Counted from the stretch's first letter, positions 1 to 9,028 are shown. The stretch is 64,000 nucleotides of DNA from Xanthomonas citri pv. mangiferaeindicae (GCA_002240395.1 CP016836.1:682001-746000); one strand, 5' to 3'. The notes: generated by a model not told the origin, from the letters alone. Translations and numbers: made by a program.

Positions 1-3
1 TCC

Positions 4-861
4 ATGACCCCACGCCTTGCATCGACGACCCGCGCCCTGGTGTGCCTGCTGCTGGCCGTGCTGGTTGCCACCGGCTGTTCCCGCGGCAAGACCAAGGACG
101 ACGAGAACGAGGGCGTGCCGGTCACCGAGCTCTACGACAAGGGCCACGCGTCGATGCGCATGGGCAACTGGAGCAACGCGGCGACGACCTTCCGCCGCCT
201 GGTCGCCCAGTACCCTTACGGGCCGCACACCGAGCAGGCGCTGATCGAGATCGCCTACGCGCAGTACAAGATGGGCAACAACGAGGAAGCGATCTCCAGC
301 ATCGACCGCTTCATCCGGACCTATCCCACGCACCGCAACATCGCCTACATGTACTACCTGCGCGGGCTGGTGAACTCCAACCGCGACACGGTGTTCCTGC
401 AGCGCGTGTGGAGTCTGGACAGCAGTCGCCGCGACCTGGCCTCGCCCAATCAGGCCTACGCCGACTTCAACACCGTCACCGAGCGCTTCCCCAACAGCCG
501 CTACGCCGCCGACGCGCGCCAGCGCATGGTCGCGCTGCGCAATATGTTCGCGCGCCACGAAATCGAGACCGCGCTCTACTATCTGCGCCGCGGTGCATAC
601 GTCGCTGCGACCGAGCGGGCGACCTATCTGCTGGAGACCTATCCGCAGAGCGAGTATCAGAACGATGCCGTCGCCGTGCTCGCACTCGCCTACGACCGCC
701 TCGGCAACGACACGCTGTCTGCCGACGCGCGCCGGGTGCTGGAGCGCAACGAACCCGATCACCCGTATCTGACCGGCTCCTGGCCGAACGAGCCTTGGCG
801 TATCCGCCGCCTCAACCCGTTCGCGACCGAGCGCACCGCGATCGACAGCGACCGCGACTGA
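4..861 (+). CDS. bamD: Outer membrane protein assembly factor BamD
   Basis: This is a 285-residue lipoprotein of the BamD/YfiO family, part of the BAM complex that folds beta-barrel proteins into the outer membrane. The N-terminus has a hydrophobic signal peptide ending in a lipobox (VATGC), so Cys25 would be lipidated. The mature part is a series of TPR-like helical repeats, from about residue 40 to 250, beginning with a typical 'ELYDKGHASMRMGNW' helix. Length matches the family (about 245-290 residues). The start lies four bases into the window, so its promoter is outside. A strong hairpin follows the stop codon, so it appears to be transcribed apart from the acyltransferase downstream. Confidence 0.95.
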   Translation: MTPRLASTTRALVCLLLAVLVATGCSRGKTKDDENEGVPVTELYDKGHASMRMGNWSNAATTFRRLVAQYPYGPHTEQALIEIAYAQYKMGNNEEAISSIDRFIRTYPTHRNIAYMYYLRGLVNSNRDTVFLQRVWSLDSSRRDLASPNQAYADFNTVTERFPNSRYAADARQRMVALRNMFARHEIETALYYLRRGAYVAATERATYLLETYPQSEYQNDAVAVLALAYDRLGNDTLSADARRVLERNEPDHPYLTGSWPNEPWRIRRLNPFATERTAIDSDRD

Positions 862-869
862 CGACACGC

Positions 870-900
870 AACGCCGCCCTCCGGGGCGGCGTTCTTCGTT
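870..900 (+). terminator. Rho-independent terminator after bamD
   Basis: A 10-bp perfect stem (870-879 paired with 884-893) with a 4-base loop sits 9 bases after the bamD stop and is followed by a T-rich stretch (cttcgtt). Confidence 0.75.
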
Positions 901-927
901 CGGGGCCCGGGCGCTTAAACTCCCCGG

Positions 928-1854
928 ATGTCCGCCTTGCTCGCCCGCCTGCTGTACCTGCTCGCCACGCTGGTCGGCCTGTTGCCGCCTGTCGTGCAAC
1001 GCGCGATCGCAACCGCCGTCGCCACCCTCGGTCGCCTTGCTGGCAGCCGCGAAAGCCGCGTCGCGCTGCGCAATCTCGAACTCGCCTATCCCGAGCTTTC
1101 GCCCGACGAGCGTGAGGCCTTGCGGCGTGCGGTGCTGCGCACCACTGCGCTGCAGATGCTCGAGACGCTGCGGCTGTGGACCCACCGCCCGGCGCACAAC
1201 CTGCGCACGATCCGCGAGCAGCACGGTGTCGGACTGTTCGATGCGGCGCTCGCGTCGGGCCGTGGCCTGATCGTCGTCGCACCGCACTACGGCAACTGGG
1301 AACTGCTCAACCAGTGGCTGGCTGCACGCACGCCCATCTCGATCCTCTACCGCGCCCCGGAATCGGCCGTCGGCGAGGCCTTTCTGCGGCTGGTGCGCGC
1401 ACGCGCCGGCGACGACAGCCGCGTGACCCAGGTGCGCGCCGAAGGCCCGGCCGTGCGCCAGTTGTGGAAGACCCTGCGCGACGGCGGCGTGGCCGGCATC
1501 CTGCCCGACCAGCAGCCCAAGGCCGGCGACGGCGAATTCGTGCCGTTCTTCGGTCTGCCGGCCCTGACGATGACCCTGGTGCCGCGGCTGGCCGAACGCA
1601 CCGGCGCGACCGTGCTCTACGCCTACTGCGAGCGCATCGACGACGGCCCCGGGTTCGCACTGCACATCGAGCCGGCGCCCGAGGGCATCGCCGATGCCGA
1701 CGTGCCGCGCGCGACCGCCGCGCTCAACGCCGGCGTCGAGCACATCGCCCGCCGCGATCCGGCGCAGTACCAGTGGACCTACAAGCGCTACAAGGCGCGG
1801 CCGTCCGGTTCGCACGACGACAACCCCTATCTCGACCTGGAGCGCCGCCGATGA
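928..1854 (+). CDS. Lysophospholipid/lipid A acyltransferase (LpxL/HtrB family)
   Basis: This 308-residue protein belongs to the LpxL/HtrB/MsbB acyltransferase family, inner-membrane enzymes that add late acyl chains to lipid A or related lipids. It has an N-terminal hydrophobic anchor (about residues 5-25). The signature HX4E catalytic motif is visible as HYGNWE near residue 119, and a downstream block (PDQQP, then FFG) is typical of the acceptor site. Length is normal. The stop overlaps the next start by ATGA, so it is translationally coupled to the PH-domain gene at 1851. Which acyl chain it transfers cannot be read from sequence. Confidence 0.88.
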   Translation: MSALLARLLYLLATLVGLLPPVVQRAIATAVATLGRLAGSRESRVALRNLELAYPELSPDEREALRRAVLRTTALQMLETLRLWTHRPAHNLRTIREQHGVGLFDAALASGRGLIVVAPHYGNWELLNQWLAARTPISILYRAPESAVGEAFLRLVRARAGDDSRVTQVRAEGPAVRQLWKTLRDGGVAGILPDQQPKAGDGEFVPFFGLPALTMTLVPRLAERTGATVLYAYCERIDDGPGFALHIEPAPEGIADADVPRATAALNAGVEHIARRDPAQYQWTYKRYKARPSGSHDDNPYLDLERRR

Positions 1855-2417
1855 CCCTGCCGACCGAGGGTCGCGACGACACGCCGGCCGATCCATCACC
1901 ACAAACGTTGGTGACCAATGCCGCGGCCCCGGTCGACACCGGCGCCTGGCAGCCACTGCCGGTCGCCGCGCGTACGCTGTCGACGATCACCGCGCTGATC
2001 GGCACGCTGCTGCCGCTGGCGGTCCTGTTGGTACCCGGGTTGCTCACATTCGGCCGCTCGCCGCTCTCGCTGGCTGCACACGCCGGCGCGCTGGTGCTGC
2101 TGCCGGCCTGGACCGTGTGGATCGCACGGCGGCGTTGGCTGCGCACGCGCTGGCGGCTCGACGACGACGGCCTGGGCATCCGCCGCGGGCACCTGTGGCG
2201 CAGCGATGTGCGCGTGCCGGGCAACCGTGTGCAGCATCTGGACATCCGGCGCGGGCCGCTGGAACGCGCGTTCGGCCTGTCGACGCTGACCGTGCACACG
2301 GCCGGCACCCGCAACAGCGCGGTGGCGTTGTCGGGCCTGGCACACGCCCAGGCCGAGCGGCTGCGCGATGCGCTGGCCGCGCGCGCGGCGCGCGACGATG
2401 ACCATGACGACGCCTGA
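1851..2417 (+). CDS. PH domain-containing membrane protein (YdbS-like)
   Basis: This 188-residue protein has two hydrophobic segments (roughly residues 45-70 and 75-95) followed by a bacterial PH (bPH2/DUF304) domain that starts at about 'RWRLDDDGLGIRRGHLWR'. The start is chosen because the ATG overlaps the upstream stop as ATGA. The second PH-domain gene overlaps its 3' end by 20 bases. Paired YdbS/YdbT-like genes of this layout are widespread. They are membrane proteins with no settled biochemical role in Gram-negatives, so no function is claimed here. Confidence 0.82.
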   Translation: MTLPTEGRDDTPADPSPQTLVTNAAAPVDTGAWQPLPVAARTLSTITALIGTLLPLAVLLVPGLLTFGRSPLSLAAHAGALVLLPAWTVWIARRRWLRTRWRLDDDGLGIRRGHLWRSDVRVPGNRVQHLDIRRGPLERAFGLSTLTVHTAGTRNSAVALSGLAHAQAERLRDALAARAARDDDHDDA

Positions 2418-3954
2418 GCCGCCGCCGCTGCCGCCCCTGCCCCCTGCCGCTGGGCCCGGCGATGCCGAGCGCCGGCTGCACCCGGCCTCGTGGCTGTTCG
2501 TGCTGCTGCAGAACCTGCGCCAGTTCATCGTGCCGCTGATCGTGCTGCTGGTCGCCGGCCGGCGCGCCGACGACGGGCCGGCGTGGTTGCCGCTGATCGG
2601 CATCGGCGCGCTGGTCGCGGTGTCGGTGTGGCAGTACCTGACGTTCCGCTATCGCATCGCCGACGACCGCCTGGTGGTGCGCAGCGGCCTGCTCGAGCGC
2701 AGCGTGCGCCAGATCCCCTACTCGCGCATCCACAACGTCGCGATCCATCAGTCGCTGCTGCATCGCCTGGTCGGCGTGGCCGAGGTCCGGCTCGAGTCGG
2801 CCGGCGGTACCCGCCCCGAGGCGCAGATGCGGGTGTTGCGTCTGCCCGAGGCGCTGGCGCTGGAGCAAGTGATCCGCGACCGCGGTCGGACCGATGATGC
2901 GCGGTCGCCGCAGCCGGCGTCGGCGACCGCGCCCGGCGACACCCTGCTGGCGCTATCGACGGCCGAGGTCGTCAAGCTCGGGTTGATCTCCAATCGCGGC
3001 ATGATCGTCGTCGCCGGCGCGCTGGCGCTCGCGTTCCAGGCGCTGCCCGACCGCACCGCGGGACGCTGGCTGGTTGAGGGCGGGCGCGAGGCGTTCGGCT
3101 ACGCCAACGCCTTCGCCGCGACCTGGATGGCGAAGACGCTGGTGCTGGCCGGCGCGGTCGCGCTGGCGCTGCTGGCGATCCGCGCGTTCTCGGTGGCACT
3201 GGCGCTGGTGCGCTACCACGGCTTCCGGCTGCAGCGGCAGGGGCGGCGACTGACCGTCGAGCGCGGTCTGCTGAGTCGGTCGCGCAGCTCGGTGCCGCGC
3301 CGGCGCATCCAGGCCTGGACGCTGCGCGAAGGCGTGCTGCATCGGCTGTTCGCGCGGCGCACGCTGGAGATCGACACCGCCAGCGCGCGCGGCAGCGACG
3401 GCCAGGGGCAGCAGGATGGCCGCGGGCTCGATGCGCTGGCGCCGATCGCGACCGTCGCGACCTGCGATGCGATCGTCCGCGATATCGCCGCCGTCGCGAG
3501 TTGGCCGCCGACGCAATGGCGGCCCCTGCACCGCCGGGCCTGGCTGCGGCTGGCGCTTGGCGCCTGGTTGCCGACCACCGTGCTGTGCCTGGTGCTGGGC
3601 TGGTTCTTCGGCCGCTGGGGCCTGCTCGGACTGCTGTGGCTGCCGTGGTCGGCGTTCGCCGCGCATCGCCATGCGGCCCGCGCCGGCTATGCGATCGACG
3701 CCACCATGGTCGCGGTGCGCGAGGGCTGGTGGCGCCGGCACTGGCGCTTTGCCGAGATCGGCAAACTGCAAGCGGTGGAACTGCGCCAGTCACCGCTCGA
3801 CCGTTGGACCGGCATGGCCGCGCTGTGGCTCGACACCGCCGGCGCGCAGCCCCTGGCACCGCCATTGCGTTTGCGCTTCGTCCCGCTCGCCGAGGCCGAA
3901 CGCCTGCATGCGGCGCTGTCGCGCGAGATCGCCCGGCGACCGCTGCGCTGGTAG
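2398..3954 (+). CDS. PH domain-containing membrane protein (YdbT-like, three PH repeats)
   Basis: This protein of about 518 residues has three repeated units. Each consists of a pair of membrane helices followed by a bPH2 (DUF304) domain; the PH cores begin at 'FRYRIADDRLVVRSGLLERS', 'FRLQRQGRRLTVERGLLSRS' and 'AGYAIDATMVAVREGWWRR'. It is the larger partner of the YdbS-like gene it overlaps. ATG at 2398 is used; the in-frame ATG at 2404 is equally possible, and an upstream ATG at 2368 would only lengthen the overlap. It is probably co-translated with its neighbour at the inner membrane. Function is unknown beyond family membership. Confidence 0.85.
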   Translation: MTMTTPEPPPLPPLPPAAGPGDAERRLHPASWLFVLLQNLRQFIVPLIVLLVAGRRADDGPAWLPLIGIGALVAVSVWQYLTFRYRIADDRLVVRSGLLERSVRQIPYSRIHNVAIHQSLLHRLVGVAEVRLESAGGTRPEAQMRVLRLPEALALEQVIRDRGRTDDARSPQPASATAPGDTLLALSTAEVVKLGLISNRGMIVVAGALALAFQALPDRTAGRWLVEGGREAFGYANAFAATWMAKTLVLAGAVALALLAIRAFSVALALVRYHGFRLQRQGRRLTVERGLLSRSRSSVPRRRIQAWTLREGVLHRLFARRTLEIDTASARGSDGQGQQDGRGLDALAPIATVATCDAIVRDIAAVASWPPTQWRPLHRRAWLRLALGAWLPTTVLCLVLGWFFGRWGLLGLLWLPWSAFAAHRHAARAGYAIDATMVAVREGWWRRHWRFAEIGKLQAVELRQSPLDRWTGMAALWLDTAGAQPLAPPLRLRFVPLAEAERLHAALSREIARRPLRW

Positions 3955-3965
3955 GCGGGGCCGCA

Positions 3966-4000
3966 TCTCATTCAAAATGAGAATGGATGTCATTTATACT
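3966..4000 (+). promoter_or_regulatory. Fur-box-like double palindrome overlapping a promoter
   Basis: Two overlapping inverted repeats lie here. TCTCATT...AATGAGA spans 3966-3982, and AATGAGAATGGATGTCATT spans 3976-3994; the second is a 19-bp unit resembling the Fur consensus. A TATACT -10 box (3995-4000) and a TTCAAA -35-like box (3971-3976) with an 18-base spacer overlap the palindromes. Fur binding would therefore block the promoter of the siderophore receptor that starts at 4033. Confidence 0.75.
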
Positions 4001-4032
4001 GGGCGACTGCATCCCGACGCCCCAGGCCCCGC

Positions 4033-6168
4033 GTGCCTTCGATCCCTCGCTTCCGCCCGCTCACCAAGTGGCTGATCGCCGCCCTTGCCGTCCCCGCCCT
4101 TGCCACTGCGGCCGAGCCACCGCAGGCCACTGACCTCGACGCGGTGCACGTCGTCGGCCGCGCGCAGGCGCTTTACCGCAGCGACGATGCCGCGGTCGCG
4201 ACCCGCACCGGCACGCCGTTGTCGCAGGTCCCGGTCTCGGTCCAGGTCCTGCCGCGCGAGCTGATTGACGACCAGGCCGCGTACGAGGTCACCGATCTGT
4301 ACCGCAGCATCAGCGGCGTGAGCTTCTTCAGCTACGCCGGGGTCACCCTGCGCGGCTTCCGCCAGGAGAACGTGCTCTACGACGGTCTGCGCGGCGACCC
4401 CTACGCAGGCTTCTCGGTGCCGCAGTTGTTCAATATCGAACGGCTGGAAGTGCTCAAGGGGCCGGCCGGCGCGCTCTACGGCGGCGGCGAGCCCGGCGGC
4501 ATCATCAACTACGTCACCCGCAAGCCGCAGCGCCGGGCGTTGCGCCGGGTCGAGCTGGCAGCCGGCAACGCCGCATTCGCGGCCGGCTCGTTCGAAGCGA
4601 CCGGCCCGCTGTCCGAGCGTGTGCGCTACCGGGTCGGCGTGCACGCCGACGGCGACGAGGGCGTACGCTGGAACGCCGACAGCGAGAGCCGGATCGGCGA
4701 TGCGTCGCTGGCCTTCGACCTCGGCGACACCGGCGAGCTGACGCTGCAGCTGACCGACATCGAGCAGAACCTGGGCGGCAACCGGCTGCGCGGCGTACCG
4801 GTCGACGACAACGGCGTCTTCCTGACCGATCGCCGCTGGAACCACAACGAGGCCACCGACTTCCTCGACATGGACGCACGGGTGGCGCTGGTGCAATACC
4901 GCGCCTCGCCCTCGGCAGACTGGGACGTGGACCTGTCGGCACGCTGGTTCGAGAACGGTGAGCACCAGATCTACCACGAGCCGATGGGGCTGATCGACCG
5001 CGACGGCGACGGCCGCGCCGAATGGATGACCCGGCAATTGCGCAACCAGTTGCGCGACAACGAGGGACTGACGGTCGCCGGCAACGCGGTCTGGCGCTTC
5101 TCGACCGGCGCGCTTGGCCACACGCTGCTGTTCGGGGCCGATGGCTATCGGCTGGATGCCGACTTCAGTGCGCAGACCGCCAACAGCGCCGACCTCGCCC
5201 GTGGCGCCGGCCCGGTGCCGGGCCTCGATCTGCACGCACCGGTCTACGGCCGCAGTGGGTACTTCGACTATGGGCTCGACGCCCTGCCCTGGCGCAGCAC
5301 CCGCACACGCGGCTTGCGTTACGGCGGCTACGTCCAGGACGAGATCGCGCTCACGCCGCGCTGGCAGGTGCTTGCCGGGCTGCGCTGGGACGGCTTCGAG
5401 GACGAAGACCGCATCGGTGGCAGCCGGATCGAGGGGCGCGACCTGAGCTGGCGTCTGGGCAGCACGGTGACGCTGCGCGAAGGCATCAACGCCTATGCCA
5501 ACGTCGCCAGCGGCTTCCTGCCGCAGGCCACGTCCAACCAGGACCCGGCAGCCGGCGGCCCGTTCGACGCCGAGCGCAGCCGGCAGTGGGAGGCCGGGCT
5601 CAAGGCCGCCCTCGCCGACGGCCGCCTGACGCTCGGCACCGCGCTCTACCGCATCGAGCGCAGCAACATCGTGCAGGCCACGGGCGCGATCGTCGACGGC
5701 GTCAATCAACTCGCCCCGCTGGGCCTGGTGCGCAGCGAAGGCCTGGAGGTCGATCTGCTCGCCGACCTGACCCCACAGTGGGTGCTCAACATCGCCTATG
5801 CCTACAACGACGCCCGGGTGATCGATGCCGGCAGCAACGGCATCGTCAATGCCGCCGGCGACCGCTTCGCCAATGCACCGCGCAACAAGCTCGGCGTGTG
5901 GACGCGCTACGACCTGCCGGCGCTGGCCTCGGCGATCGGTTTCGGCCTGGATCACACCGGCGAGCGCCTGAGCCTGGATGGCCAGCGGGTCAAGCCCTAC
6001 ACCGTCTTCGACCTGAGCTGGCAGACGCACTGGCAGCGCTGGAAGTTCCAAGCCAACGTCAAGAATCTCTTCGACAAGGTCTATGCGGCCAGCGGCTTCA
6101 CCGAACGCACCGGCCATTTCCCCGGCGAGCCGCGGCGGCTTTACCTGCAGGCCGCGTACACGTTCTGA
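4033..6168 (+). CDS. TonB-dependent siderophore receptor
   Basis: This 711-residue outer-membrane receptor has a signal peptide (to about residue 26, ALATAA), a plug domain and a 22-strand barrel ending in the usual aromatic residue (AAYTF). The plug carries the siderophore-receptor block VPVSVQVLPRELIDDQ and the LKGPAGALYGGGEPGG signature, which is characteristic of ferric-siderophore receptors. The start is GTG; no in-frame ATG fits the signal peptide. A Fur-like operator lies immediately upstream and a PepSY protein immediately downstream, both consistent with iron uptake. The siderophore (hydroxamate or catecholate) cannot be decided from sequence. Confidence 0.9.
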   Translation: MPSIPRFRPLTKWLIAALAVPALATAAEPPQATDLDAVHVVGRAQALYRSDDAAVATRTGTPLSQVPVSVQVLPRELIDDQAAYEVTDLYRSISGVSFFSYAGVTLRGFRQENVLYDGLRGDPYAGFSVPQLFNIERLEVLKGPAGALYGGGEPGGIINYVTRKPQRRALRRVELAAGNAAFAAGSFEATGPLSERVRYRVGVHADGDEGVRWNADSESRIGDASLAFDLGDTGELTLQLTDIEQNLGGNRLRGVPVDDNGVFLTDRRWNHNEATDFLDMDARVALVQYRASPSADWDVDLSARWFENGEHQIYHEPMGLIDRDGDGRAEWMTRQLRNQLRDNEGLTVAGNAVWRFSTGALGHTLLFGADGYRLDADFSAQTANSADLARGAGPVPGLDLHAPVYGRSGYFDYGLDALPWRSTRTRGLRYGGYVQDEIALTPRWQVLAGLRWDGFEDEDRIGGSRIEGRDLSWRLGSTVTLREGINAYANVASGFLPQATSNQDPAAGGPFDAERSRQWEAGLKAALADGRLTLGTALYRIERSNIVQATGAIVDGVNQLAPLGLVRSEGLEVDLLADLTPQWVLNIAYAYNDARVIDAGSNGIVNAAGDRFANAPRNKLGVWTRYDLPALASAIGFGLDHTGERLSLDGQRVKPYTVFDLSWQTHWQRWKFQANVKNLFDKVYAASGFTERTGHFPGEPRRLYLQAAYTF

Positions 6169-6172
6169 GCCG

Positions 6173-7306
6173 ATGCCCACCGACGCGTCCGCCCACCGCC
6201 AGCGCCCGCCCGCCACCGCGAAGAAGGCCAGCGGCCGCCGGCTGTGGTTCGACCTGCACAGTTGGGTCGGACTCAAGCTGTCGCTGCTGATGGGCTTCGT
6301 GTGCCTGACCGGCACCTTGGCGACGGTGTCGCAGGAGATCGACTGGCTGGTCTTCCCAGAGGCGCGGGTGGCGCCGTCCAGCCAGCACGCGAGCTGGGGC
6401 ACGTGGGTGGCTGCGGTGCAGCGCGCCTATCCGACGTGGACGCTGGAATCGCTGGCCGCTCCGCACGCATCGCGCTTCGCCGCGCGCGCGGTGATGCGCT
6501 TGCCCGACGGCGAGCGCCGCTTCGTCTGGGTCGACCCGGGCAGCGGCCGGGTGACCGGCGACACGCCCTGGTTCAATGCCCAGCGGATCCTGCGCAACAC
6601 CCATCGCCATCTGATGCTGCCGCTCAAGATCGGCGTGCCGCTGGTGACGGCGCTGTCGCTGCCGCTGCTGCTGTCGCTGGCCACCAGCCTGGTCATCTAC
6701 AAACGCTGGTGGCGCGGATTCGGCGCCTGGCCGCGCGGCGACCGGCCCCGCCGGCTATGGGGCGATGTGCATCGGCTGGCCGGTGTCTGGAGCCTCTGGT
6801 TCATCGCGCTGATCGGGCTGACCGGAGGCTGGTACCTGGTCGAATCGCTCGGCGGCGATGCCGGGCCGGCAGCGAAGATCGCCCTGCCCGAGGCGCCCAC
6901 CGCGACGCCCGCCGATCCAGCCGCAATCGACCGCGCGATCGCCGAGGCGGCGCGACGCTGGCCGCAGTTGCAGATTCGCGGCGTGCACGAGATTTCGTCC
7001 GCATCGCTGCTGGTCGACGGCCAGGCGCAGGCCTGGCTGGTGCGCGATCGTGCGAACGCAATTGGGTTCGATCTGCGCGATGGCACCGTCGCTGGCCTGC
7101 GCGACGGCCGGGACATGGGCCTGCACCAGCGCATCGCCGAACTGGCCGACCCCTTGCACTTCGGCACCTTCGGTGGCTGGCCGGTGCGCTGGCTGTGGTG
7201 TGCGTTCGGCGCGCTGCTGACCGCCTTGTGCGCGACCGGTGTCTACCTCTACGGCCTGCGCGTGGGCGATGCCCTGCGCTCGGCGCAGCGCCGGAGGCCG
7301 ACGTGA
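6173..7306 (+). CDS. PepSY-associated transmembrane protein
   Basis: This 377-residue inner-membrane protein has four predicted helices (around residues 28-50, 150-172, 200-222 and 340-365) enclosing periplasmic PepSY-type regions. It starts with the conserved 'LWFDLHSWVGLKLSLLMGF' helix. Members of this family lie next to TonB siderophore receptors, and some act as reductases or assist release of iron from the siderophore. Only four bases separate it from the receptor stop, so it belongs to the same Fur-controlled transcript. The ATG at 6173 is preferred; an upstream ATG would run inside the receptor gene. Its stop overlaps the next start. Confidence 0.88.
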   Translation: MPTDASAHRQRPPATAKKASGRRLWFDLHSWVGLKLSLLMGFVCLTGTLATVSQEIDWLVFPEARVAPSSQHASWGTWVAAVQRAYPTWTLESLAAPHASRFAARAVMRLPDGERRFVWVDPGSGRVTGDTPWFNAQRILRNTHRHLMLPLKIGVPLVTALSLPLLLSLATSLVIYKRWWRGFGAWPRGDRPRRLWGDVHRLAGVWSLWFIALIGLTGGWYLVESLGGDAGPAAKIALPEAPTATPADPAAIDRAIAEAARRWPQLQIRGVHEISSASLLVDGQAQAWLVRDRANAIGFDLRDGTVAGLRDGRDMGLHQRIAELADPLHFGTFGGWPVRWLWCAFGALLTALCATGVYLYGLRVGDALRSAQRRRPT

Positions 7307-7422
7307 AGTCACCCGGCCCCTGGCGGACCGCCTGGCGCGGCATCGGACGCTGGCGCTGGCTGTGGCTGGCGCTGTTGGCGCTGTGGGCCGTATTGCTGGC
7401 GGACGCCTTGCGGACGGTGTAG
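7303..7422 (+). CDS. Small single-pass membrane protein after PepSY gene
   Basis: A 39-codon frame starts at GTG, which overlaps the PepSY stop as GTGA. It encodes an Arg/Trp-rich N-terminus followed by one strongly hydrophobic helix (LWLALLALWAVLLA). The tight overlap and the clean membrane profile argue for a real gene, the third of the siderophore-receptor operon. I do not recognise a named family. It may be a small accessory subunit of the PepSY protein, which is inference from position only. Confidence 0.55.
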   Translation: MKSPGPWRTAWRGIGRWRWLWLALLALWAVLLADALRTV

Positions 7423-7543
7423 CCGCTAAACAGACGCCGACCGCGGCCCACCAGGCGGGCGCTCGTGTCGGATTCGGCCAGCCATTCTTCAGCTGGGCGT
7501 GGCTACGGTGTGCTCGCCCGACACCACATTCGAAGGACCCATC

Positions 7544-8020
7544 ATGTCAGCAAGTCTTCGCACCGCACTTGTACTTGCAGCGCTGTCCCTTGTCGGTACG
7601 GGCACCGCGCAGGCGTTTCATGATGACGATCGGTACGGATACGACCATCGCCACGCGTACGACGATCGAGACGAGCGGTGGGCTCGCCGCGAGCGTGATG
7701 ATCGAGACGAGCGCTGGGGCCGCGAACGACGCGACCGGCGTTCCGACCGCTACGGCCCGTCGATCACGGTGTACGAACACGCCGACTTCAAAGGTCGCAT
7801 GCAGTCGTTCAGCCAAGGCATTCGCGATATGCGAAGTGTCGGCATGAACGACATGATCAGCTCGGTCGAGGTGCGCGGCGCATGGGAAGTCTGCGAGCAC
7901 GCAGATTTCCGTGGCCGCTGCGAAATCATCGATCGTGATGTGCGCAATTTCGAGCGCATGCGCATGAACGATCAGATCTCGTCGCTGCGGCCCATCGAGT
8001 CTCGTCGACGCGGTTGGTAA
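7544..8020 (+). CDS. Secreted beta/gamma-crystallin-like protein
   Basis: This 158-residue exported protein has a clear signal peptide (cleavage after about ...GTAQA, residue 24). A very polar linker follows, made of Asp/Arg/Tyr-rich repeats (DDDRYGYDHR, DERWARRERDDRDERW; about residues 25-65). The C-terminal half contains two Greek-key repeats: ITVYEHADFKGR...MNDMISSVEV and WEVCEHADFRGR...MNDQISSLRP. These match the beta/gamma-crystallin fold, and the MND(M/Q)ISS blocks correspond to its Ca2+-binding positions. The ATG at 7544 has a GAAGGA ribosome-binding site 6 bases upstream. Two Cys residues in the second repeat may pair. Related proteins are stress- or calcium-associated; the role here is unknown. 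Confidence 0.75.
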   Translation: MSASLRTALVLAALSLVGTGTAQAFHDDDRYGYDHRHAYDDRDERWARRERDDRDERWGRERRDRRSDRYGPSITVYEHADFKGRMQSFSQGIRDMRSVGMNDMISSVEVRGAWEVCEHADFRGRCEIIDRDVRNFERMRMNDQISSLRPIESRRRGW

Positions 8021-8047
8021 CCCGTCCTGGCCGACGCCGATCTCACC

Positions 8048-9028
8048 TCATCGACGCACGGCGTCGGCAATCGCCAGGCATTGCGGTACCAAGGTGCTGC
8101 GAAAGCGCGCGTCGCGTTCCAGGAAACGCTGGCGCGCGCGCGCCCGCCCGCGTGTCAGTTCAGCCTCATCGAATGCCAGGGCGCGGGCAACCCCTGCTTC
8201 GATCGCAGCCACGTCGACGACGAACCGTTCGACCAGCCCTTCGGGAATGCACGTGCGCGGCGTGAGCAATACACCATCATCGGCCGACACCAACTCGTTC
8301 ATCGGTGCGCCATCTGTCGTCAACACGATTGCACCGACGGACATCGCCTCGTTGAGGTAATGCCCGAAGCCTTCCATCTCGGACGGGCACAGGTGGAAGA
8401 GACTCGCGTTCTGCAACTGGCGCAGTTCGTCTGCCCCCAAGTACTCGAGTCGGTGCGAGATATTCGCACCCGTCATCCGCCTGACTGCGGTCTTGGGGTT
8501 CTGCACGACCACCAGCTGCGGCCATTCGGGGTGCCGCTCCCAGGCGTCGAGCACGGCCTGAGTACCTTTCGCGCTGCTTCTGCCGGCCAGGTGGAAGAAC
8601 TGACGCATGCGGGCGATGCCGGGGTCGAAGACATCGTCGCTGGTGAATCCGATCTCGCGCACCTCGCAGCCCAAGGCCGCGAAGGCGTGTGCGCCATGCT
8701 GGGTCTTGCACAGCACCGCATCGAATCGCGGTAGAAACTTCTGCCAGGCAGGCTGGAACCACTCAGGATTGGGGATCAGCAGGTTGCAGTCCGCCAACGA
8801 CAGGAGCCGGTGATACACACGCTCGAGGAAGATCTGCATGTCCACGCGCCGGCCCAATGCATGTCGCGCACGGTGTCCGATCTCCATGCAGCGATCCAAG
8901 GTCCGGTTGCCGCCATAGGCAACGACCTCCACCGCATGCCCCGCGTCACGGAACAGGGCCGCGACCAGCGCCATATCCCGGCTGAGTCCGACCCCGTTGT
9001 CGCGGGAAATGATGCGGATGTTCGCCAT
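8048..9028 (-). CDS. Glycosyltransferase (GT4-like, GT-B fold)
   Basis: This glycosyltransferase of about 326 residues has a C-terminal donor-binding half with the EX7E-like motif 'SEMEGFGHYLNEAMSVGAI' and a following 'TTDGAPMNEL', typical of GT4/GT1-type retaining enzymes. The N-terminus reads MANIRIISRDNGVGLSRD, and this start is preferred over an upstream in-frame Met that would add 24 residues without homology. It converges on the crystallin-like gene with only 27 bases between stops and diverges from the GT2 gene at 9128. A role in cell-surface polysaccharide or LPS is likely from context; donor and acceptor are unknown. Confidence 0.8.
   Translation of the reverse strand: MANIRIISRDNGVGLSRDMALVAALFRDAGHAVEVVAYGGNRTLDRCMEIGHRARHALGRRVDMQIFLERVYHRLLSLADCNLLIPNPEWFQPAWQKFLPRFDAVLCKTQHGAHAFAALGCEVREIGFTSDDVFDPGIARMRQFFHLAGRSSAKGTQAVLDAWERHPEWPQLVVVQNPKTAVRRMTGANISHRLEYLGADELRQLQNASLFHLCPSEMEGFGHYLNEAMSVGAIVLTTDGAPMNELVSADDGVLLTPRTCIPEGLVERFVVDVAAIEAGVARALAFDEAELTRGRARARQRFLERDARFRSTLVPQCLAIADAVRR

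Noticed and set aside
3994..6402. 802-codon open frame antisense to the siderophore receptor
   Set aside because: Shadow of the receptor gene; low-complexity composition and no family motif.
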